A stretch of DNA of 58,634 nt from a virus: positions 1-58,634 of IMG/VR virus record IMGVR_UViG_3300033552_000007; one strand, written 5' to 3'. A program made the translations under genes and the position numbers. Position 1 is the first letter of the stretch, and every line of letters starts with the position of its first letter. A model generated the notes under the pieces. That model saw only the letters and a program-made list of their open reading frames with translations, was not told the origin of the DNA and searched no databases. Shown piece after piece: positions 6,914 to 13,747 of the stretch.

Positions 6914-7894
6914 TTATTTCTCACTTTCGGCTTGGTTCATTTGAGTGACAAAATCGTCCTGCACTTTTGTTGCTTCACCTTCCACCACTACAGGCCCAGG
7001 CTCTACCCATAAAGTGATCTCTTCTTTTTGCGATGCGGTTAGTTTTTTAACGGACTTGGTATCAACCCAATTAAAAAATTCCTCTGTCTTGCTGCCAGAC
7101 TTAACGCCTTTAAAGTAGGTTTTTTTCCATCTGTCGGTGTTTTCAATAAAGTCTTGATCCGTGTAATAAACCGTTGGCGCTGGTTCAGTTTGTGTATTTC
7201 TAGGCATGGGCGTAACGTCTTTTTCTTGCGGTGAACCGTCTTGAATTTCGTCCGCCGTGTAAACGCCCAATATGACGCCTGGTGTGTATAGCCTTGCCCA
7301 GCGCTTTTGCGCAAGGTAAGCAAGCTGCTGGCGTGGATCGTCTGCCCATAACGTAGAGTTGCGAACGTTGGCTTGCGTTAATAGCAAGTCTAAGTTGCGA
7401 GGTTCATTTTCACCCCTAAGTGTGGCCCACACCTTAACGCCAAGACCCACTTCGTCTGTTGCCGGCCAGTCTGGGAATTTGTATTTTTTTGCAAAGCCTT
7501 TATCGTCTGTTTTGGTTTTGCTTTCTACTTCTTTAAACTTGCCTAGAATTTTTGGCCAATCGCCATACCATTCAAAGTGAAAATTATCTCTAGTGGCGCC
7601 AGACTGATTAATAGCGGCGGCAACTAACTGCGCCTCATAACCAATAGTGCCATTAACGAAGTGCGTTTTTTGGGCTACTGCAAACGGGTTCATTTTCCAT
7701 TGTGCGGCTTGCATTACTACCGCTAAACAGTTAGCAGGGTTTTTGCGGTATGGCTCTGGTAACGTTAATGTGCCGCCCGACATAAACGTGGCAACATTCA
7801 TCATGTGATTCATTGCTTTTTCATCTAAAACCAAATTGTCTGTATTGATAACCGACAATTCGTTGCTATGCGATTGCTCTAAAACTGCGCTCAT
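6914..7894 (-). CDS. recT: RecT-family single-strand annealing protein
   Basis: This 326-residue protein has the RecT core, including ANCLAVVMQAAQWKMNPFAV, then KTHFVNGTIGYEAQL and AYLAQKRWARLYTPGVILGV. It anneals complementary single strands during phage recombination and replication. The C-terminal 90 residues are acidic and variable, as in other RecT/Bet proteins. It forms an operon with the exonuclease downstream (two-base gap). Confidence 0.93.
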   Translation of the reverse strand: MSAVLEQSHSNELSVINTDNLVLDEKAMNHMMNVATFMSGGTLTLPEPYRKNPANCLAVVMQAAQWKMNPFAVAQKTHFVNGTIGYEAQLVAAAINQSGATRDNFHFEWYGDWPKILGKFKEVESKTKTDDKGFAKKYKFPDWPATDEVGLGVKVWATLRGENEPRNLDLLLTQANVRNSTLWADDPRQQLAYLAQKRWARLYTPGVILGVYTADEIQDGSPQEKDVTPMPRNTQTEPAPTVYYTDQDFIENTDRWKKTYFKGVKSGSKTEEFFNWVDTKSVKKLTASQKEEITLWVEPGPVVVEGEATKVQDDFVTQMNQAESEK

Positions 7895-7898
7895 GGTG

Positions 7899-8090
7899 TT
7901 ACTCCTTTTCCAGTTGAATCATTAATTTTTTATATTGAATTGCTTGGCAAGTATCGTTAATGGCTTCTGTTAAAAACTTGCTATTCTGTGTTTGCTTGTA
8001 AAAAAACAAAGCACACTTAGCGTTACTTATGCGCGTTTCGTAATTGCGCTTGGCGTTTAACAAATCCCATTTTTTGCCGATGTAGATCAT
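7899..8090 (-). CDS. Hypothetical protein (63 aa)
   Basis: This is a small, helical, basic protein with no recognised domain. Its start overlaps the upstream stop (ATGA at 8087-8090) and it ends four bases before recT. Its place between two conserved genes supports it being real. Function unknown. Confidence 0.55.
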   Translation of the reverse strand: MIYIGKKWDLLNAKRNYETRISNAKCALFFYKQTQNSKFLTEAINDTCQAIQYKKLMIQLEKE

Positions 8091-8332
8091 TTGTTGCGCG
8101 CTTTTAGCATTGCGTCTGCGTAGGCATAAGCACCTAGTGCAACTGCTTCGTACTCTTTCGCGTCATCATCAACATTAATAAGAAGAGCATCAGTTTTAGA
8201 TACAATTGCTTGCATCGCTTTAGCCGCAAAGTAATCGCGTAATTCCATGCCTTCACTGAAAGCATACATTCCGCAACCATCTTCGCCATCAAGCCTTAAT
8301 CTTGCGGCTGGAAATGCTGTATTATTTTTCAT
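8087..8332 (-). CDS. Conserved small phage protein (81 aa)
   Basis: It contains the widely seen phage signature GMELRDYFAAKAMQAIV and a C-terminal YAYADAMLKARNK. Proteins with this signature occur in early operons of many siphoviruses and podoviruses; the function is unknown. Coupled to its downstream neighbour by ATGA. Confidence 0.65.
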   Translation of the reverse strand: MKNNTAFPAARLRLDGEDGCGMYAFSEGMELRDYFAAKAMQAIVSKTDALLINVDDDAKEYEAVALGAYAYADAMLKARNK

Positions 8333-8334
8333 AA

Positions 8335-8514
8335 CTAAGCGGCCTCTGGTGATGTAAAAGAAGCCATAACACGGCGACTATCAAGCGATACCACATTGCT
8401 AACCTTAACGTCTGGCTTACACACTAAACGCAGGCCAGCCGCTTTAATGTTGGCCACGTCTGCATCGTCTAACTCACGCTTAATGTTGTTTAATTCGTTT
8501 AAGTAGTTGTTCAT
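8335..8514 (-). CDS. Hypothetical protein (59 aa)
   Basis: A frame starts at 8514 (two bases after the preceding stop) and ends with TAG at 8335, five bases in front of the next gene. The product is mixed helix/strand with an acidic N-terminus (MNNYLNELNNIKRELDDADV) and no recognised motif. The operon-like packing supports it. Confidence 0.5.
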   Translation of the reverse strand: MNNYLNELNNIKRELDDADVANIKAAGLRLVCKPDVKVSNVVSLDSRRVMASFTSPEAA

Positions 8515-8516
8515 GA

Positions 8517-8654
8517 TTAATTCCCTTGCAGTCTATGTTTGCCAGATGAATATAAATAAAACGTATGGCGCACCCATTGCTTCCTCATAAAATTGCATGT
8601 TGGGTAAAGCTCTTTTGAACGAGCAATCAAACCTTTTAAACTTCTGTCTTTCAT
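8517..8654 (-). CDS. Hypothetical small protein (45 aa)
   Basis: The start at 8654 follows AAAGGG and reads MKDRSLKGLIARSKELYPTC; an upstream ATG at 8708 in the same frame lies inside the previous gene and is rejected. Basic, with one Cys and several aromatic residues. No family recognised. Confidence 0.45.
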   Translation of the reverse strand: MKDRSLKGLIARSKELYPTCNFMRKQWVRHTFYLYSSGKHRLQGN

Positions 8655-8664
8655 GATTAACCCT

Positions 8665-8784
8665 TTATTGAGTTGATAAATAAATGAACATAAAAACAGC
8701 GGCGCCAATGATTGCGGCCCTTAAAACGTAAATGCCAAGGCTTTCATCAGTAAGTTCGCTTAATGGATCAAGTAAGTTTTTCAT
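8665..8784 (-). CDS. Small membrane protein, first gene of the leftward early operon (39 aa)
   Basis: The product has an acidic N-terminus (MKNLLDPLSELTDESLG) and a single membrane helix (about residues 19-36). It is the first gene after the leftward early promoter, behind a leader hairpin, so it should be among the earliest expressed proteins. Candidate exclusion or host-modifying factor; no homologue recognised. Confidence 0.5.
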   Translation of the reverse strand: MKNLLDPLSELTDESLGIYVLRAAIIGAAVFMFIYLSTQ

Positions 8785-8798
8785 CTTGTACCGTTTCG

Positions 8799-8823
8799 TT
8801 AATGCCGCGTTTTGCGGCGTTAA
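8799..8823 (-). promoter_or_regulatory. Leader hairpin at the 5' end of the leftward early transcript
   Basis: Arms TTAATGCCGC and GCGGCGTTAA flank a GTTTT loop: ten pairs with one G-U in RNA. The expected start site of the leftward promoter is about 8820, so the hairpin forms at the very 5' end of the transcript. It lacks a U-tract and so is not a terminator. It could stabilise the message or act on polymerase, as put RNAs do; that is inference. Confidence 0.5.
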
Positions 8824-8826
8824 GTA

Positions 8827-8855
8827 ACGATAGGCCTAACTATCAACAATGTCAA
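8827..8855 (-). promoter_or_regulatory. Leftward early promoter (PL-like)
   Basis: On the minus strand TTGACA (8850-8855) is followed after 17 bases by TATCGT (8827-8832), a good sigma70 promoter directed into the 8784-2357 operon. Two repressor-operator-like dyads overlap its -35 and -10 elements. Confidence 0.75.
8829..8844. promoter_or_regulatory. Operator OL1
   Basis: The dyad GATAG-N6-CTATC (perfect 5-bp arms) covers the -10 element of the leftward promoter. The same pattern recurs at 8854 and, on the rightward side, at 9416 and more weakly at 9382, pointing to one dimeric repressor acting on both promoters. Confidence 0.65.
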
Positions 8856-8869
8856 TAGGTAACTCTATC
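8854..8869. promoter_or_regulatory. Operator OL2
   Basis: On the minus strand this reads GATAGAGTTACCTATT and overlaps the -35 of the leftward promoter. It matches the rightward operator GATAGAGTTGCCTATA (9416-9431) at 14 of 16 positions. The centre is 25 bp from OL1. Confidence 0.65.
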
Positions 8870-8885
8870 ATTTTTTACGTGCAGA

Positions 8886-8912
8886 CGAAAAAAAAGGGCT
8901 TGTTAGGCCCTT
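8886..8912 (-). terminator. Intrinsic terminator of the repressor gene
   Basis: On the minus strand AAGGGC, a 7-base loop and GCCCTT are followed by a run of T. It lies between the repressor stop (8945) and the leftward promoter, insulating the two transcripts. Confidence 0.85.
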
Positions 8913-8944
8913 GTGGTACGTTTTGATACTTAATGAGATTGTTA

Positions 8945-9265
8945 CTAGCGCTGGATCATCGCTTTAGCCGCGATAAGAATTGCGGTTTGCGCTTCTGGTG
9001 TCATTTGATCTAATACCGCCATCATTTCGGATTTTAGATACCTAACATTATTAAGGTCTTGTTCGCCCTTACCAGTAATTAAGTATTCGGGCGTGGTGCC
9101 TAACGCTGTTGCAATCTTAATAAGAATATGCGCTCGATGCTCAGTAATCGTTTCGCTTTCGTAATCAGATATTGTTGGTTGAGATACGCCTGCTAACCTA
9201 CTTAGTCCACGTTGTGACATATTTTTATCAATTCTCAATTTTTTAATTCTTGCGCCGATAGACAT
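8945..9265 (-). CDS. CI-like repressor (XRE helix-turn-helix), short form
   Basis: This 106-residue protein has an XRE-type HTH at about residues 16-36 (MSQRGLSRLAGVSQPTISDY) and a short helical C-terminus (EAQTAILIAAKAMIQR). It is half the length of lambda CI and lacks the S24/LexA autocleavage domain, so RecA-triggered self-cleavage is not expected. It is transcribed leftward, ends in an intrinsic terminator and has a Shine-Dalgarno AAAGG before the start at 9265. Flanked by matching operators on both sides, it is the likely lysogeny repressor. Confidence 0.8.
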   Translation of the reverse strand: MSIGARIKKLRIDKNMSQRGLSRLAGVSQPTISDYESETITEHRAHILIKIATALGTTPEYLITGKGEQDLNNVRYLKSEMMAVLDQMTPEAQTAILIAAKAMIQR

Positions 9266-9381
9266 ACATTAATCCTTTTTTTCTGTGCTGTACACCACTT
9301 AATATGACATAAATGTGACAAATATATTTTTATTGAATAATTCTGGATTGTTTCCCAGCTTATTATTATATAAGCCAACCA

Positions 9382-9397
9382 AAAAGAGTGGGCTATC
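9382..9397. promoter_or_regulatory. Operator OR2 (weak match)
   Basis: AAAAGAGTGGGCTATC matches 12 of 16 positions of the operator consensus GATAGAGTTRCCTATY; the right half-site is intact. It lies upstream of the rightward promoter, 34 bp from OR1. Confidence 0.4.
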
Positions 9398-9406
9398 AAT
9401 AAAAAC

Positions 9407-9435
9407 TTGCAAAGTGATAGAGTTGCCTATAGAAT
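9407..9435 (+). promoter_or_regulatory. Rightward early promoter (PR-like)
   Basis: TTGCAA (9407-9412) and TAGAAT (9430-9435) are 17 bases apart. The cro start codon is at 9444, only eight bases beyond the -10 element, so the transcript would begin at or next to the A of ATG. Operator OR1 fills the spacer. Confidence 0.7.
9416..9431. promoter_or_regulatory. Operator OR1
   Basis: GATAGAGTTGCCTATA lies between the -35 and -10 of the rightward promoter. It is nearly identical to OL2 read on the opposite strand, so a protein bound here would directly block cro transcription. Confidence 0.65.
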
Positions 9436-9443
9436 TAGACCCT

Positions 9444-9626
9444 ATGACACTAGACCAACTTATAAAACACTTCGGCTCACAGCGAAAAGCGGCTAAAGCG
9501 CTTGGTTTATCACAACCATCTATATGCGCATGGGGCCATGGCATACCTTTTGGTAGGCAATGCCAAATCCAATTGTTAACCGGCGGCGTCTTGCAAGCTA
9601 ATCCAATACAGAAAAAAGCGGCATAA
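9444..9626 (+). CDS. cro: Cro-like / YdaS-type repressor
   Basis: This 60-residue protein begins MTLDQLIKHFGSQRKAAKAL and carries the Cro/YdaS helix-turn-helix (KAAKALGLSQPSICAWG). It is the first gene of the rightward early operon and would compete with the CI-like repressor at the shared operators. No ribosome site precedes the start, and the promoter position predicts a leaderless mRNA. A longer frame from 9315 would begin upstream of the promoter and is rejected. Confidence 0.85.
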   Translation: MTLDQLIKHFGSQRKAAKALGLSQPSICAWGHGIPFGRQCQIQLLTGGVLQANPIQKKAA

Positions 9627-9628
9627 CG

Positions 9629-9853
9629 ATGGCAGAAGACCTCTACGATGCGCGAATCAAGATGACGGTACTCACTGCAAAGTGGGTGGCTGCCGAGGTC
9701 GCGGCTACCGGAACTAAACAACCAGAAATTCTTAGAGAAGCTTTGCATTTGTACGCCCAATCAAAAATTAATGAGTTCAATTTACGCCATAAATCTTATA
9801 CAGCAAAGGGATTGCTCGGGGATAACTGGGGGATTAGGGAAGGTAAAGAATGA
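9629..9853 (+). CDS. Hypothetical protein after cro (74 aa)
   Basis: This small protein occupies the place where CII-type regulators are often found. The N-terminal part (MAEDLYDARIKMTVLTAKWV) looks strand-helix and could be a ribbon-helix-helix or HTH protein, but no clear motif is visible. It starts two bases after cro and overlaps the next gene (ATGA). Confidence 0.5.
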   Translation: MAEDLYDARIKMTVLTAKWVAAEVAATGTKQPEILREALHLYAQSKINEFNLRHKSYTAKGLLGDNWGIREGKE

Positions 9854-9948
9854 ACTGCACTAACGAAACCTTATTGATTGTTTACCTTTTAATCGGCGTA
9901 GCAACTGGCGCTTTTCTAATGTGGGTTTGGATGAAGGACTACGAATGA
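9850..9948 (+). CDS. Small membrane protein (32 aa)
   Basis: The start at 9850 overlaps the upstream stop (ATGA) and the stop overlaps the next start (ATGA at 9945). The product has one membrane helix (about residues 8-27) and a short charged tail (MKDYE). Overlaps at both ends argue for translation. Function unknown. Confidence 0.5.
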   Translation: MNCTNETLLIVYLLIGVATGAFLMWVWMKDYE

Positions 9949-10205
9949 TTAACAACAATACACAAGCAGGCCGATTGCTAGAGCATTTACAAGCTGGCGG
10001 CACAATTACCAGTTTAGAAGCTTACACAGCGCTAGGCATTACACAGCTAGCCGCACGCTTAACCGATATTGAAAACGATGGCTACAAGTTAAGCCGAGAA
10101 TGGATCACTGTTGAAAATCGCTTTAATGAAGATTGCCGCGTGATTCGCTATTCGCTTGATACAAGTGTTGCTGAAAATGCGGACTTATTGAAGGTGGCGG
10201 CTTAA
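9945..10205 (+). CDS. Helix-turn-helix protein (HTH_39-like)
   Basis: This 86-residue protein contains the pattern QAGRLLEHLQAGGTITSLEA then ITQLAARLTDIENDGYKL, typical of the winged-helix 'HTH_39' phage family that usually sits just before replication genes. Probable DNA-binding regulator. The start at 9945 (ATGA overlap) is chosen over 9921, which lies inside the previous gene. Confidence 0.7.
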   Translation: MINNNTQAGRLLEHLQAGGTITSLEAYTALGITQLAARLTDIENDGYKLSREWITVENRFNEDCRVIRYSLDTSVAENADLLKVAA

Positions 10206-11060
10206 ATGAACTACTACGAACGGCACTTAGGCGATTATGCGCGTGATACAGGGCATTTAACTATGCTTGAGCATGGCGCTTATACATTGCTTATGGATCG
10301 TTATTACGTTAGTGAATCTGGCATACCAGAAGATCAAGCACACAGATTGGCGCATGCCCGTAGTAAAGAAGAAAAACTAGCCGTTGATGCCGTATTGAAA
10401 GAGTTTTTTAAGTTAAAAGATGGCGTTTGGATTAAAGGCCGCATTGAAGAAGAAATAACCAAAGCCCAAACCAAAATTAAAGCGGCCCAAGAAAATGGTA
10501 AGCGTGGTGGACGCCCTAAATCAAACCCAGATGAATCTAAAAATAAACCCAGTGGGTTATCGTTGGGTTCTGAAAATGAAACCCAAGGCAAAGCTCACCA
10601 ACCACCAACCACCAATCACCAATCACCAGGTATTAATAAACCCCCCCTTGTAGAAGTTTTACCAGTTGTGGAACCAACACCAATTGGGCGGGTTTGCGTT
10701 GCCATCAAACAAGTTTACGACTTGGCAAATAGGCCGATTATTGACATGAACCAAGACAACCCAACGTTTACAGCCTTGTTGGAAGCAGGCGCGACAGTTG
10801 GTGAGTTTACTGCCGCCGCAAAGCGATCAGCAGATACGGGCAAAGGGTTTGGTTATTTAATTGCAATTGTTAAGCGAGAGCGCGAAGAAGCGTTGAATCT
10901 CAAGCTTCACGTTGGCGCTTTACCAGCAACAAACAGCCGTGAAGCAGGCCGCAACATCGCAGCCAAATCATTCTTTACACCCGAATACACCCAGCACTTG
11001 CAGGGCAATCAACCAAACCTAGTGGAGTTAGAAAATGAAGTCAGAGCCATTGCAAATTGA
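10206..11060 (+). CDS. DUF1376 (YdaU-like) replication initiator candidate
   Basis: This is a 284-residue protein. Residues 1-90 match DUF1376 (MNYYERHLGDYARDTGHLTM...LLMDRYY), a domain of phage replication genes standing in for lambda O. A basic segment KRGGRPK (about 99-105) and a low-complexity linker (about 105-145) follow. The C-terminal part (150-284) is helical. The DNA encoding the linker carries tandem heptads and inverted repeats, as in phages with the origin inside the initiator gene. It overlaps the next gene by 26 bases. Confidence 0.75.
   Translation: MNYYERHLGDYARDTGHLTMLEHGAYTLLMDRYYVSESGIPEDQAHRLAHARSKEEKLAVDAVLKEFFKLKDGVWIKGRIEEEITKAQTKIKAAQENGKRGGRPKSNPDESKNKPSGLSLGSENETQGKAHQPPTTNHQSPGINKPPLVEVLPVVEPTPIGRVCVAIKQVYDLANRPIIDMNQDNPTFTALLEAGATVGEFTAAAKRSADTGKGFGYLIAIVKREREEALNLKLHVGALPATNSREAGRNIAAKSFFTPEYTQHLQGNQPNLVELENEVRAIAN
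10522..10627. other. Candidate replication origin inside the DUF1376 gene
   Basis: A cluster of AACCCA/TGGGTT elements in both orientations (10524, the palindrome AACCCAGTGGGTT at 10546-10558, 10563, 10580) is followed by four tandem heptads (AACCACC twice, AATCACC twice, 10600-10627) with a related fifth unit before them. The layout recalls iterons within lambda O. The encoded linker is low-complexity, which is consistent with DNA-level constraint. Confidence 0.45.
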
Positions 11061-11508
11061 GTGGGTTACTAAGATTTTCATGCGCTTGCATGGCCGTTTT
11101 GGTAACGCGTTTTTTGATAAATTCCGCATTGGCGAATTGAATCAAACAGGCCAAGACCTTGGTGTTGAAAACGCAAAGCAAGTCTGGTCGCAAGAATTAA
11201 CAGGCATCAGCGCAGAGCGAATCAAGGCCGCCCTAGATTCAAATTACGAGTACCCGCCAAGTTGTGACGAGTTCAAAGCAAATTGCAAGGTTAAAGCCCA
11301 GCAGCAGGATTACAAAGCTTTGCCAGCTCCGAACAACAAAGAAGCGAACAAAGAATACGCCGATAACGTGGTGCAATTCATCTCGCAAAACGATAAGCCA
11401 AAACAGGATTATCGCGCATGGATTAAAAGGGTAATGGCTAACCCTAGCGCATGGCCAGAAATAACGATCCAGAAAGCCAAAGAAGTGTTGGCAGAGCAGG
11501 CGGCGTGA
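11035..11508 (+). CDS. Replication protein P-like helicase loader candidate
   Basis: This 157-residue protein lies immediately after the replication initiator and overlaps it, the position of lambda P. N-terminal features (WVTKIFMRLHGRFGNAFFDK) and WSQELTGISAERIKAAL resemble phage P-type proteins that load host DnaB. No ATPase motif is present, so it is not a DnaC-type loader. The assignment rests mainly on context. Confidence 0.55.
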   Translation: MKSEPLQIEWVTKIFMRLHGRFGNAFFDKFRIGELNQTGQDLGVENAKQVWSQELTGISAERIKAALDSNYEYPPSCDEFKANCKVKAQQQDYKALPAPNNKEANKEYADNVVQFISQNDKPKQDYRAWIKRVMANPSAWPEITIQKAKEVLAEQAA

Positions 11509-11705
11509 AATGCGCCCACTGCGAAACCAACAGCCCACTTTACAACATGACGCAAATTTGTTGTTTAGCGCGCCATGTTGTAAACGGCTTTTACCCAAGC
11601 ATTGAAGCCAGAAAGAGTTACCCGCAACAGTTGGCCAGTAGATACAAAGTTGATTTAAAAGATTTGATTAATGCAGTTAACGAAACGAAAGGTACGAAAT
11701 GTTAA
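11505..11705 (+). CDS. Small cysteine-rich protein (GTG start)
   Basis: A GTG at 11505 overlaps the upstream TGA (GTGA) behind GCAGG. The 66-residue product starts VKCAHCETNSP and has a later CC pair, suggesting a zinc site. The frame stays open upstream to an ATG at 11451, but that lies within the previous gene and is less likely. Function unknown. Confidence 0.5.
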   Translation: MKCAHCETNSPLYNMTQICCLARHVVNGFYPSIEARKSYPQQLASRYKVDLKDLINAVNETKGTKC

Positions 11706-11914
11706 GCAATGATTTAAGAGCAGAACTAATAGCAGCGTCCAGGATTGAATCATTAATATCGCGTGGTAATTGCTGGGCCAGAAATGATGCGATAAATGAA
11801 ATTACAGAACGCGCAATAGCCAGCCAACCATCTGCTTTTCAAGACATTGTTTTGCGCGATAGAAAAAAGAAGTTGAAAGAAAAAACTGCGTTAGTTAATT
11901 CTTTGATCGCATAA
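11699..11914 (+). CDS. Hypothetical protein (71 aa)
   Basis: Helical protein ending in a basic stretch (RDRKKKLKEKT). It overlaps the preceding gene by seven bases. No domain recognised. Confidence 0.5.
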   Translation: MLSNDLRAELIAASRIESLISRGNCWARNDAINEITERAIASQPSAFQDIVLRDRKKKLKEKTALVNSLIA

Positions 11915-11916
11915 AA

Positions 11917-12105
11917 ATGATAACGATTAAATCGAATATTGAGTTTTTGACTAATTACGTTAATACACGAAGAGGCGTAGAAGGTAGCGATAAGTACATC
12001 AGTGGGATTGAAACTAATCGGCACCTTGACTACGCCATTGAATCATTAATACAAATGCAATCCATCATTGACGATGCCAATACAAGCGAGGTGCAACGTG
12101 GCTAA
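11917..12105 (+). CDS. Hypothetical protein (62 aa)
   Basis: Mixed-charge small protein starting MITIKSNIEFLTNYVNTRRG. It begins two bases after the previous stop and overlaps the next gene's GTG start by eight bases. No domain recognised. Confidence 0.45.
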   Translation: MITIKSNIEFLTNYVNTRRGVEGSDKYISGIETNRHLDYAIESLIQMQSIIDDANTSEVQRG

Positions 12106-12475
12106 ATCATATAAAACATCACTAATTTTAACTATTGCCAGCATAGCAATAGCCTTTAACGCCCACGCAGACGATGGCGCACACGATGAGCCTGTCGTAA
12201 CACAAAACCCGTTAATCGGCACTACTAGCAATCCTAGCCCTATACGCAATGTACCGACTGCCATAGCGCCAAGTGTGAATAATTCGCAAATTTGCCCGAT
12301 GGTGATGCAAGGCAGTAAAGCTGGCAGTGTTTTCTTTTTCAGCGCCAGCGGCACGCATAACCCAGACATAGTGGCTTTGTGTGTGGCTTGGCACTTAGAC
12401 CAGCTGGACGTAGTGGAGCGCATAACTTGTGAGGCTAGCCCTGCGTACAGGCGCGCTAATCCTAATTGTAAATAA
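12098..12475 (+). CDS. Secreted cysteine-containing protein
   Basis: The GTG start at 12098 with GAGGTG upstream gives a clear signal peptide: a basic N-terminus, SLILTIASIAIAFNA, then cleavage near AHA-DD. The mature ~100-residue protein has four cysteines (QICP, ALCV, ITCE, PNC) that could form two disulfides in the periplasm. An export signal is unusual among replication genes, so this is probably a moron acting on the envelope or on superinfection. An alternative ATG at 12068 would bury the signal peptide and is rejected. Confidence 0.6.
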   Translation: MAKSYKTSLILTIASIAIAFNAHADDGAHDEPVVTQNPLIGTTSNPSPIRNVPTAIAPSVNNSQICPMVMQGSKAGSVFFFSASGTHNPDIVALCVAWHLDQLDVVERITCEASPAYRRANPNCK

Positions 12476-12506
12476 ATTAATTAACGCATTGGAATAAGGC
12501 TAAAAA

Positions 12507-12683
12507 ATGATAACGATTGAGTTGTGCAAAATCTGCGGTAAAGAGCTTGCGAAAGTGACTGAATGTGCTTGGACTAGCTGCCCTAAGTGGTTAGTGGACT
12601 GGGATGAAGAGCGCATGGATCGCATCGGCCAAAACGGTAATGATGCGGCAGTTTACGATGAAGTGAAAGCAAAAAATGATTAA
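12507..12683 (+). CDS. Small zinc-finger-like protein (58 aa)
   Basis: The product starts MITIELCKICGKELAKVTEC and contains two further cysteine positions (TEC, SCPKW), forming a C-x2-C...C...C pattern. It overlaps the next gene by eight bases. The gene ends acidic. Role unknown. Confidence 0.5.
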   Translation: MITIELCKICGKELAKVTECAWTSCPKWLVDWDEERMDRIGQNGNDAAVYDEVKAKND

Positions 12684-12813
12684 CAAAGTCCTTTGCAAAA
12701 CCTGTATGCGCTTTAAAGATCCTGCAACTACTGTCACTCGCTTTGATGCCTCCGGCCGTAAGAAAGTACGTTGTGCGGAGTGTGTGGCTAATATTAAGGC
12801 GGCTAAAAAGTGA
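12676..12813 (+). CDS. Small zinc-ribbon protein (45 aa)
   Basis: CKTC and CAEC, 26 residues apart, form a compact four-cysteine zinc ribbon in a basic 45-residue chain. The start overlaps the previous gene and the stop overlaps the GTG of ninB. Such mini-proteins cluster in the nin regions of lambdoid phages. Confidence 0.55.
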   Translation: MINKVLCKTCMRFKDPATTVTRFDASGRKKVRCAECVANIKAAKK

Positions 12814-13259
12814 ACCAGATTGTTTTGCATAACGCTACTCAAGGCCACCAAGCTATTACCAAGCTTTGGCCCACGATCAAAATTGACTTAATTGCCGGAC
12901 ATAAAAAGTTAATTGAGGTGCGCGACATTGAGGACAAGTTAAGCGATCAACAAAGACGTTATTACCATGGCTACATTTTAAATGAGGTAGCCAAGCAGGT
13001 AAAAGTTGATGGTAATCAGTACAGCCTAGCAACATGGAAAGAGCATTTTAGAAAAACGTATTTAGGCAGTAAGCGCATTAAAACGGTGAACCCGATTACA
13101 GGTAAGAAAAGCCATTACATGAAACGAGTAAGCAGCGAGGATTTAGGCGTGCGCGGCTACACCAGGCTTATTGATTTAGTAACCAATGTGGCCACGGCAG
13201 ATTTAGGCGTGAATTTTTACATTGATTTTGATACATGGATTGCAGAAAACGAGATATGA
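12810..13259 (+). CDS. ninB: NinB-family recombination protein
   Basis: This 149-residue protein starts at GTG 12810 (GTGA overlap). The pattern KLSDQQRRYYHGYILNEVAK followed by WKEHFRKTYLG matches NinB (Orf), which in lambda binds single-stranded DNA and replaces RecFOR functions. It is the anchor of the 'nin' cluster here and works naturally with the RecT/YqaJ pair. Confidence 0.85.
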   Translation: MNQIVLHNATQGHQAITKLWPTIKIDLIAGHKKLIEVRDIEDKLSDQQRRYYHGYILNEVAKQVKVDGNQYSLATWKEHFRKTYLGSKRIKTVNPITGKKSHYMKRVSSEDLGVRGYTRLIDLVTNVATADLGVNFYIDFDTWIAENEI

Positions 13260-13747
13260 AAAAACAATCAAAGCGCACCGCGCGCCCTGTAAACAAACAC
13301 GCGTTTTTAATCGTGATTCAAGGTGTTAAGCCTTTAACAGAAGAGCAGAAATTGCTGCTGTTTAAACGCACGATTAAAGCTCTTAATTCCATGCAGTTCG
13401 GCGTGAATCTTACTAAGTACGATTTTACATCGCTATGCGACATGCTCAATGTATCACTATTGCTGGCCGAGAAAGGCAATGGCCGCGATTCACTGCCAGA
13501 GCTTTACGAAGCGCGCGAGGCCCTTCAAGACGCAACGCAGCGCTTTATCAATACAGAGAAGCTGGGATTTTACGGCCCCGAATTGAAAGCCGTAAAGGTG
13601 GCGCTAACCATTCATCAAGCACAGCTTGAGCTTTGCACATTTGGTGAATTGAATGAGGCTTTAAACGAGCAAGAGAGGCGTATTGCAAAGGGTAAGACTT
13701 ATAACCGTGATGGTGATTTAACAATACAACAGAGGATAGCAGCATGA
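13256..13747 (+). CDS. Conserved hypothetical protein (163 aa)
   Basis: Basic N-terminus (MKKQSKRTARPVNKHAF) followed by a helical body. The start at 13256 overlaps ninB (ATGA); an upstream ATG at 13235 is inside ninB. I recognise no catalytic motif. Neighbours suggest a role in recombination or in regulating the late switch. Confidence 0.55.
   Translation: MKKQSKRTARPVNKHAFLIVIQGVKPLTEEQKLLLFKRTIKALNSMQFGVNLTKYDFTSLCDMLNVSLLLAEKGNGRDSLPELYEAREALQDATQRFINTEKLGFYGPELKAVKVALTIHQAQLELCTFGELNEALNEQERRIAKGKTYNRDGDLTIQQRIAA

Noticed and set aside
9299-9760. 153-codon minus-strand frame across the cro region
   Set aside because: It covers cro, the rightward promoter and operators on the opposite strand; the plus-strand HTH gene is clearly the real one.
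12068-12097. Upstream ATG (12068) as start of the secreted Cys-containing protein
   Set aside because: It would place ten extra residues before a clear signal peptide and lies within the previous gene; the GTG at 12098 has the better ribosome site.
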